A stretch of DNA of 64,000 nucleotides, taken from assembly GCA_964398655.1 (NCBI GenBank), contig CAYNNG010000001.1, forward strand, positions 1 through 64,000. The letters run 5' to 3'. This document shows positions 59,512 through 64,000 of the stretch, piece after piece. The notes under the pieces were generated by a model. It had not been told where the DNA came from and did not search any database. It saw only the letters and a program-made list of their open reading frames with translations. Numbering within the stretch: position 1 is the stretch's first letter; every line of letters starts with the position of its first letter. Made by a program: the position numbers and the translations under genes. The DNA comes from SFFI01 sp964398655 (GTDB lineage: Bacteria > Bacillota > Clostridia > Saccharofermentanales > DTU023).

Positions 59512-60900
59512 TTACTTAAATTTTTCCTGCATGTAAGGCAAGAGCTCAGAAATTGGCAGACGCACCTGCTCCATCGTGTCGCGATCGCGCACGGTCACGG
59601 CCTTATCTTCCAAGCTGTCAAAGTCAAAGGTCACACAGTATGGCGTGCCAATTTCATCTTGACGCCGGTAACGCTTACCGATGGACTGGCGGTCATCGTA
59701 TTCCACCGCGAAGTGGGGACGGAGGATCTGAGCAACTTCCTCAGCCTCTTTGGCCAGCTTGGCGGATAGGGGCAGGACGGCTATCTTGACCGGAGCCAGG
59801 TCTTTATGCAGACGCAGGACAGTGCGCACATCGCCGCCTTCAAGTTCTTCCTCTTCGTAAGCGCCGCAGAGGAAGGCCAAGAAGAGACGCTCAACACCCA
59901 CGGAAGGCTCTACCACGTAGGGAATGTACTTCTCATTCGTTTGAGGGTCAAAGTAGCGCAGGTCTTGCTTGGCGTGCTCCATATGCTTACCCAGGTCGTA
60001 GTCCGTGCGGTCAGCCAGACCCCAGAGTTCGCCCCAGCCAAAGGGGAAGAGGAACTCAAAGTCTGTTGTCGCCTTGGAGTAGAAGGATAATTCCTCCGGG
60101 CTGTGGTCTCTCAGGCGGAGCATGTCTTCAGGCAAGCCCAGGTTGAGCAGCCAGTTATGGATGTACTCGCGCCAGTAGTCAAACCACTCCAGGTCCGTGT
60201 CAGGTTCGCAGAAGAATTCAATTTCCATCTGCTCAAATTCCCGGGTGCGGAAAATGAAGTTGCCCGGCGTAATTTCATTGCGGAAAGATTTACCAATTTG
60301 GGCAATACCAAAGGGGATCTTACGGCGGGAGCTGCGCTGGACATTGCGGAAGTTCACAAAAATGCCCTGGGCGGTCTCAGGCCGCAGGTAGAGCTGGGTT
60401 TGCGAATCTTCCGTAACACCCTGGAAGGTCTTGAACATGAGGTTGAACTTGCGGACATCCGTATAATCAACAGCTCCGCAGCGGGGGCAGGCGATGTGGT
60501 TATCCCGGATAATTTCTAAGAGTTCCTCATTGGACAGGCCCTCAACTTGGCGAGGCTCTCCCTTTTCTTCAAAGAAGTCCTCAATTAATTTGTCCGCCCG
60601 GTAGCGGGACCGGCAGGACTTACAGTCCACCAGGGGGTCGGAGAAGCCGGCGACGTGGCCGGAAGCTACCCACACCTCTGGATTGAGGAGTATGCCGGAA
60701 TCCAGGCCTACGTTGTGGGGATTTTCCCGCACGAAGCTCTGCCACCAGGCTTGCTTGATATTGTTCTTCAGTTCTACGCCATAAGGGCCGTAGTCCCAGC
60801 TATTGGCGAGGCCGCCATAGATTTCCGAGCCGGGGTAGACAAAGCCGCGGTTTGAGGCTAAGGCTACCAGCTTTTCCATGGTAAGGTCAGACTGTGCCAT
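59512..60900 (-). CDS. glyS: glycyl-tRNA synthetase (alpha2, class II)
   Basis: The 462-residue single-chain GlyS is of the eukaryote/archaeal-like type also found in many Firmicutes. It shows GFVYPGSEIYGGLANSWDYGPYG, motif 2 (FGIAQIGKSFRNEITP), motif 3 (PSVGVERLFLAFL) and a C-terminal anticodon-binding domain. A zinc-like CxxC pair (CKSCRSR and CPRCG) lies in the insert. It shares one base with the rpoZ stop (TAATG). Confidence 0.97.
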   Translation of the reverse strand: MAQSDLTMEKLVALASNRGFVYPGSEIYGGLANSWDYGPYGVELKNNIKQAWWQSFVRENPHNVGLDSGILLNPEVWVASGHVAGFSDPLVDCKSCRSRYRADKLIEDFFEEKGEPRQVEGLSNEELLEIIRDNHIACPRCGAVDYTDVRKFNLMFKTFQGVTEDSQTQLYLRPETAQGIFVNFRNVQRSSRRKIPFGIAQIGKSFRNEITPGNFIFRTREFEQMEIEFFCEPDTDLEWFDYWREYIHNWLLNLGLPEDMLRLRDHSPEELSFYSKATTDFEFLFPFGWGELWGLADRTDYDLGKHMEHAKQDLRYFDPQTNEKYIPYVVEPSVGVERLFLAFLCGAYEEEELEGGDVRTVLRLHKDLAPVKIAVLPLSAKLAKEAEEVAQILRPHFAVEYDDRQSIGKRYRRQDEIGTPYCVTFDFDSLEDKAVTVRDRDTMEQVRLPISELLPYMQEKFK

Positions 60901-61358
60901 TATTCGTCGTCCTCGCTCTCCATATCTTCATCCTGCTTGCCGATGATTTCCAGGAGCTGGGCGGTGAAGTCTCGGGCATTCTGCTCTTGCAGAGCTTCGG
61001 TCTCAGCCCGCTCTTGGGCCTTGCGGTCGGCGGGAGAAAGCTGGGCGGATTCCGCCAGTTTGGCTTCTTCCTGCAAGGCTTCATGCTGCTTGGCCATGGC
61101 TTGACGTTGGGCCTCTAGGCGTTCGGCTTCAACTTCCGGACGCAGGGGTACGACAACTGGGTGGTCACCCACCACATATTTAAGTTTGCTCTCAGCCAAT
61201 TCCATTGAAGCTTGAGTCAGGGGGACGTTGGAGCGGCGCTCAGAAAGAGGCTGTCCGCCATCCACCAACTGCCTGGCCCGCTTAGCAGTTAAGAGAGAGA
61301 GAATATAGCGGTTTTCCACCAGGGGTAAAAGTTCTTCAACGGGTGGATCAATTAGCAT
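60900..61358 (-). CDS. rpoZ: RNA polymerase omega subunit with a long acidic C-terminal tail
   Basis: The first 75 residues match omega (RYILSLLTAKRARQL and AESKLKYV). The rest of the 152-residue protein is a Glu/Ala/Gln-rich coiled stretch ending EDMESEDDE. Common omega proteins are 60-90 residues. It helps assemble the beta-prime subunit. AGGAGG precedes the ATG. Its position between gmk and glyS is typical of the Firmicute gmk-rpoZ pair. Confidence 0.92.
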   Translation of the reverse strand: MLIDPPVEELLPLVENRYILSLLTAKRARQLVDGGQPLSERRSNVPLTQASMELAESKLKYVVGDHPVVVPLRPEVEAERLEAQRQAMAKQHEALQEEAKLAESAQLSPADRKAQERAETEALQEQNARDFTAQLLEIIGKQDEDMESEDDE

Positions 61359-61569
61359 AGAGACCTCCTAATATTTGCCTTACGGCATTTTTCTATCACT
61401 TACTTATATTTAAGTATTGTATGCCTTAGGACTATTAATTATAAGACACTTACTATTATAGTTCTAGTGTTAAGGGACCTCCGAACTGAGGTCTAGGATT
61501 TTGGCACAAAGGACAGGCTAGAAGCCAGTTTTGCTTAGGCAATTTGCCTGGTCTTCCGGGCTAATTTTC
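61359..61569. other. rpoZ upstream region with two TATAAT motifs
   Basis: On the minus strand two TATAAT hexamers lie in the sequence about 61433-61460, roughly 85-95 bases before rpoZ, but clear -35 partners were not found. A GACCTC/GAGGTC hairpin (61476-61493) may end transcription from gmk. Confidence 0.45.
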
Positions 61570-62187
61570 TTAGAATTTTTCAACGATACCTTGAATAGCG
61601 ACTGCCCGGCGGAAGGACTTCAACCGTTCCACATAAAGAATATCCTCTACCGCGGAACTTGTTTCCTCCAGGCTCTCATTAATCAGGAAATAGTCAAACT
61701 GAGGGGCTTGGCTGATTTCCTGTCTGGCCTGGGATAGGCGGCTGGCAATTTTTTCCGGAGATTCCGTGTCGCGGAATTCGAGGCGGGACCGCAGTTCCTG
61801 CAGGTTGGGAGGGGCAAGAAAGATGGTAATGGCCTGAGGCAGGGCCTGTTTTATGGCCAAGGCTCCCTTCACCGTAATGTCCAAGAAGATACTGTAGCCG
61901 GCATCCAGGCGAGCTTCAATCTGGGCCCTTGGGGTACCGTAGTAATTACCACAAAACTCATCATATTCTAAGATTTGGTCAGCGGCGATCATCTGCTGGA
62001 AATCTTCCCGGCTGACAAAGTAGTAGTCTACGCCATTTTCTTCTTGGCCGCGGGGTGGGCGCGAAGTAGCAGAAACCGAGACCCAGGCCCGGTCTTCCTG
62101 GCTGAGGACTTCTTTAAGGACGGTACCTTTACCCACACCGGAGGGTCCAGAAATACAAACTACCAAAGGTTTTTTCTCAAGAGTCAT
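61570..62187 (-). CDS. gmk: guanylate kinase
   Basis: Gmk phosphorylates GMP to GDP. The 205-residue enzyme has the P-loop GPSGVGKGT (about 15-23), the GMP-binding stretch SATSRPPRGQEENGVDYYFVS and the lid region SRLEFRDTESPEKI. I start at the ATG of 62185-62187 because GAGGAG lies nine bases upstream; another ATG nine bases earlier directly abuts that site. Confidence 0.97.
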   Translation of the reverse strand: MTLEKKPLVVCISGPSGVGKGTVLKEVLSQEDRAWVSVSATSRPPRGQEENGVDYYFVSREDFQQMIAADQILEYDEFCGNYYGTPRAQIEARLDAGYSIFLDITVKGALAIKQALPQAITIFLAPPNLQELRSRLEFRDTESPEKIASRLSQARQEISQAPQFDYFLINESLEETSSAVEDILYVERLKSFRRAVAIQGIVEKF

Positions 62188-62320
62188 TTTATTCATCTCC
62201 TCTTCGCCTCTGATCTGTTAGGCAGGCACTTTCGGGGCTTATTTTAGGGCAAGCGGTCGGGATTTACCAGAGGCTATCCGGTCCCCTGCGCGGGTTAACC
62301 TGGCTTGGCTGCGGCAGGCT

Positions 62321-62629
62321 TTATTCCTCTCCACTCAGCAGTTTTTCTGGGGGCAGGGCAGACAATATCACCTGGTCAGAATCCATGATGAGGACGGACC
62401 GGGTTTTCCGACCGGCTGTGGCATCAATCAGGGCTCCGCGGTCTCGGGCTTCTTGGATAAGCCGGCGGATCGGGGCAGCCTCCGGTAGCACAATGGCCAT
62501 CAGCCGGGCGCTGGAAACAAAGGATCCATAACCCGTGGAGATAAATTCTGCCACCGGCCTTCTTGCTTCGCTAGGAGCGGGGCCAGGGACCTCGGTACTG
62601 CCAGGATAAGATTGTGCGTTTTCGTTCAT
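62321..62629 (-). CDS. remA: RemA/DUF370-family regulator
   Basis: RemA is a DNA-binding regulator that in Bacillus controls extracellular matrix genes. Residues about 29-97 match it well: STGYGSFVSSARLMAIV, PIRRLIQEARDRGALIDAT and MDSDQVILSALPPE. A Pro/Ser/Glu-rich extension of about 28 residues precedes the core and is absent from typical 80-90-residue RemA. The yicC-remA-gmk-rpoZ order supports the call. Confidence 0.88.
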   Translation of the reverse strand: MNENAQSYPGSTEVPGPAPSEARRPVAEFISTGYGSFVSSARLMAIVLPEAAPIRRLIQEARDRGALIDATAGRKTRSVLIMDSDQVILSALPPEKLLSGEE

Positions 62630-62655
62630 AACTGTGGCTGCTCCTTTCCTCTCCC

Positions 62656-63546
62656 CTACTCCAGGTTCTGGATCTGTTCACGCAGCTGCTCAATTTGGGA
62701 CTTGAGCTCCACAGCTAACTTGGTCATCTCCAGATCTTGGGATTTGGAAGCGATCGTGTTGCTTTCGCGGTTCATCTCTTGAATGAGAAAATCCAGTTTT
62801 TTACCTAAGGCCCCCTCACCAGCTAAGATTTCTCGGAATTGTTGGAAATGGCTGGCCAGCCGGGTGAGCTCTTCCGTGACATCCGCCTTGTCGGCAAAGA
62901 GGGCAATTTCTGCCGCTACCCTTTGCCCATCGTAGAATTCCTCCTGGTCCAAGCCCAAGAGTTCTTCTACGCGAGCCAGGAGACGTTCCCGGTAACGTGC
63001 GGTGACGCCGTCTGCCCGGTCTAAAAGCTCAAAACGCAGAGTTTCCATCCGGTCTAGGCCCTGCAGGAGTCCCCTAGCGAGGTTGTCCCCTTCCACAGCC
63101 CGCATGGTGTGGAAGTCTGCCAAGCAGGCCGCCAGGCAGGTTTGAGTCAATTGGGCCAGCCTTGCTTCATCGGTAGCAGCTTCCTCCAGCCTAATCACAT
63201 CTGGCAACTGGGCAATCCTCGTAGTGAGGTTAGATGGCGATTCTTCACCCAGAGCTTGGGCAATCTCGCGGTAGGCCTGGGCGTAGGCACGGGCCCGGGC
63301 CAAATCGCTGGTAATGGTCAAGCTGTCGCCCGACGTATCTTGGTAACTGACCCGCAGCTCTAGCTTGCCCCGGCTAATTTCCTCCTGGATCTGCTGGCGC
63401 CAGGCAGCCTCTAAGGGAGACAGCAAGCGGGGTGACCGCAGGGTGAGGTCAAAGTAGCGGGAGTTGACCGAGCGGAGCTCCATGCTAAGGCTGATTTGAT
63501 CTTGGTTGAGGGTGGCCCGGCCAAAGCCGGTCATACTTAAAGGCAT
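62656..63546 (-). CDS. yicC: YicC-family endoribonuclease-like protein
   Basis: The 296-residue protein has the YicC N-terminal domain starting SMTGFGRA and the DUF1732 C-terminal domain with GKKLDFLIQEMNRESNTI, followed by a coiled end. E. coli YicC is linked to RNA turnover. AGAGG precedes the ATG. The gene begins the yicC-remA-gmk run. Confidence 0.93.
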   Translation of the reverse strand: MPLSMTGFGRATLNQDQISLSMELRSVNSRYFDLTLRSPRLLSPLEAAWRQQIQEEISRGKLELRVSYQDTSGDSLTITSDLARARAYAQAYREIAQALGEESPSNLTTRIAQLPDVIRLEEAATDEARLAQLTQTCLAACLADFHTMRAVEGDNLARGLLQGLDRMETLRFELLDRADGVTARYRERLLARVEELLGLDQEEFYDGQRVAAEIALFADKADVTEELTRLASHFQQFREILAGEGALGKKLDFLIQEMNRESNTIASKSQDLEMTKLAVELKSQIEQLREQIQNLE

Positions 63547-63574
63547 CTTGTTACCTCTTTTCTCTGGGTGAGTT

Positions 63575-64000
63575 TTACAAGTTTTCTAAACTGGGAGCTA
63601 GGATTTCCTTAGGCTTAAAGCCCAGGTAATCACCGGCCACCAGGCTATAAGGGACACCATCTATCAGCTGCTGGTTAAGGCAGTAGGGAGAACCAGCGTG
63701 GTGGATATGGCCGAAGACACAAGCTACTGCGCCCGCTTCACGTATGAGGCTTGTGACCTGGCTAGGGGCGAGGTTCTTGGCAAAGGGTGGGAAGTGGGTC
63801 ATGACAATGAGCTGACGGTCCCCAGGAATCTGACCTGCGGCCTGCAAAGACAACTGCAGCCTGGCCTCTTCTCTCTGTAAAATCTTGTCGTCCGCGGCCG
63901 TAAAGCGCTGGTCGTCTGGCCAGAGCCAGAGCCGGCTGCCCGCGATCATATAACGGTCTCCCAGGGGCAGGGCCGTATTTTGCAGGAAATGCAGGCTGGA
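63575..64000 (-). CDS. metallophosphoesterase, partial (5' end outside the window)
   Basis: Only the C-terminal part is present. The frame stays open beyond the first in-window ATG to the edge; the preceding residues read ALPLGDRYMIAGSRLW. Motifs MTHFPPF and GHIHHAGSPY are the C-terminal metal-binding motifs of calcineurin-type phosphoesterases. Such a gene is often next to yicC in Clostridia. The substrate is unknown. Confidence 0.8.
   Translation of the reverse strand, partial: SSLHFLQNTALPLGDRYMIAGSRLWLWPDDQRFTAADDKILQREEARLQLSLQAAGQIPGDRQLIVMTHFPPFAKNLAPSQVTSLIREAGAVACVFGHIHHAGSPYCLNQQLIDGVPYSLVAGDYLGFKPKEILAPSLENL

Overview
The window is a contiguous piece of a Clostridia-type (Firmicutes) chromosome, most likely from a draft or metagenome assembly, because one run of 100 Ns interrupts it and the same 55 bases lie on both sides of that run. 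By eye the base composition is close to half G+C. Supporting signs are the Firmicute cluster yicC-remA-gmk-rpoZ, an L10 leader before rplJ, strong AGGAGG-type ribosome binding sites, HemZ, an alpha2-type GlyS, pyruvate phosphate dikinase and a partial cobalamin nucleotide-loop cluster. No rRNA, tRNA, insertion sequence, phage gene or cas gene was seen. Nearly all genes lie on the minus strand.

Layout. 51-2781 (+): citrate lyase ligase citC and a branched-chain amino acid carrier brnQ. 2841-8900 (-): a peptide ABC transporter (oppA-B-C-D-F order of transcription) whose substrate-binding gene runs into the gap, and on the far side of the gap a truncated RpiR-type regulator. 9182-21807 (-): two M42 aminopeptidases, metallophosphoesterase, HemZ, oligoendopeptidase PepF, a secreted tandem DUF2927-like protein, YlmD/PgeF, an M18 aminopeptidase, MurI and a TPR protein. 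21816-26237 (-): a MacB-like ABC export or envelope system (ATPase, large membrane-anchored protein, FtsX-type permease, TPR protein). 26342-31281 (-): sbcC, sbcD and a Yip1-like membrane protein. 31410-34138 (-): a P-loop/Asp23 fusion, yebC, yigZ. 34366-35862 (+): a DUF4015 putative glycoside hydrolase. 35889-39533 (-): serS and a GNAT-M20D fusion. 39534-40227: a non-coding region with a tandem 64-bp stem-loop array. 40228-43913 (-): rpmG-secE-nusG-rplK-rplA-rplJ-rplL behind a near-perfect promoter. 44055-46687: hisE-like (-) and glgB (+). 46781-52058 (-): cobalamin nucleotide-loop genes. 52167-55971: glpQ-like, uppP (-), vanZ-like and MATE (+). 55972-56727: a repeat-rich non-coding region. 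56728-64000 (-): ppdK, glyS, rpoZ, gmk, remA, yicC and a metallophosphoesterase cut by the window edge.

How the parts fit. Opp transporter, four or more peptidases (PepF, M18, two M42, an M20D fusion) and BrnQ suggest a peptide- and amino-acid-using anaerobe; PpdK and GlgB add C3 and glycogen metabolism. The cob genes cover cobinamide attachment and lower-ligand assembly, so corrinoid salvage is more likely than de novo synthesis as far as this window shows.

The features I find most unusual are: a 64-bp-period tandem array of stem-loops next to rplL; a 131-bp three-tier inverted repeat beside two direct repeats downstream of a MATE gene; a P-loop ATPase fused to an Asp23-like domain; a GNAT-M20D fusion; acidic C-terminal tails on L10, SecE and RpoZ; a HisE-like protein lacking its ExxE metal motif; and several genes whose -10 box sits only 6-7 bases before the start codon, implying leaderless mRNAs.
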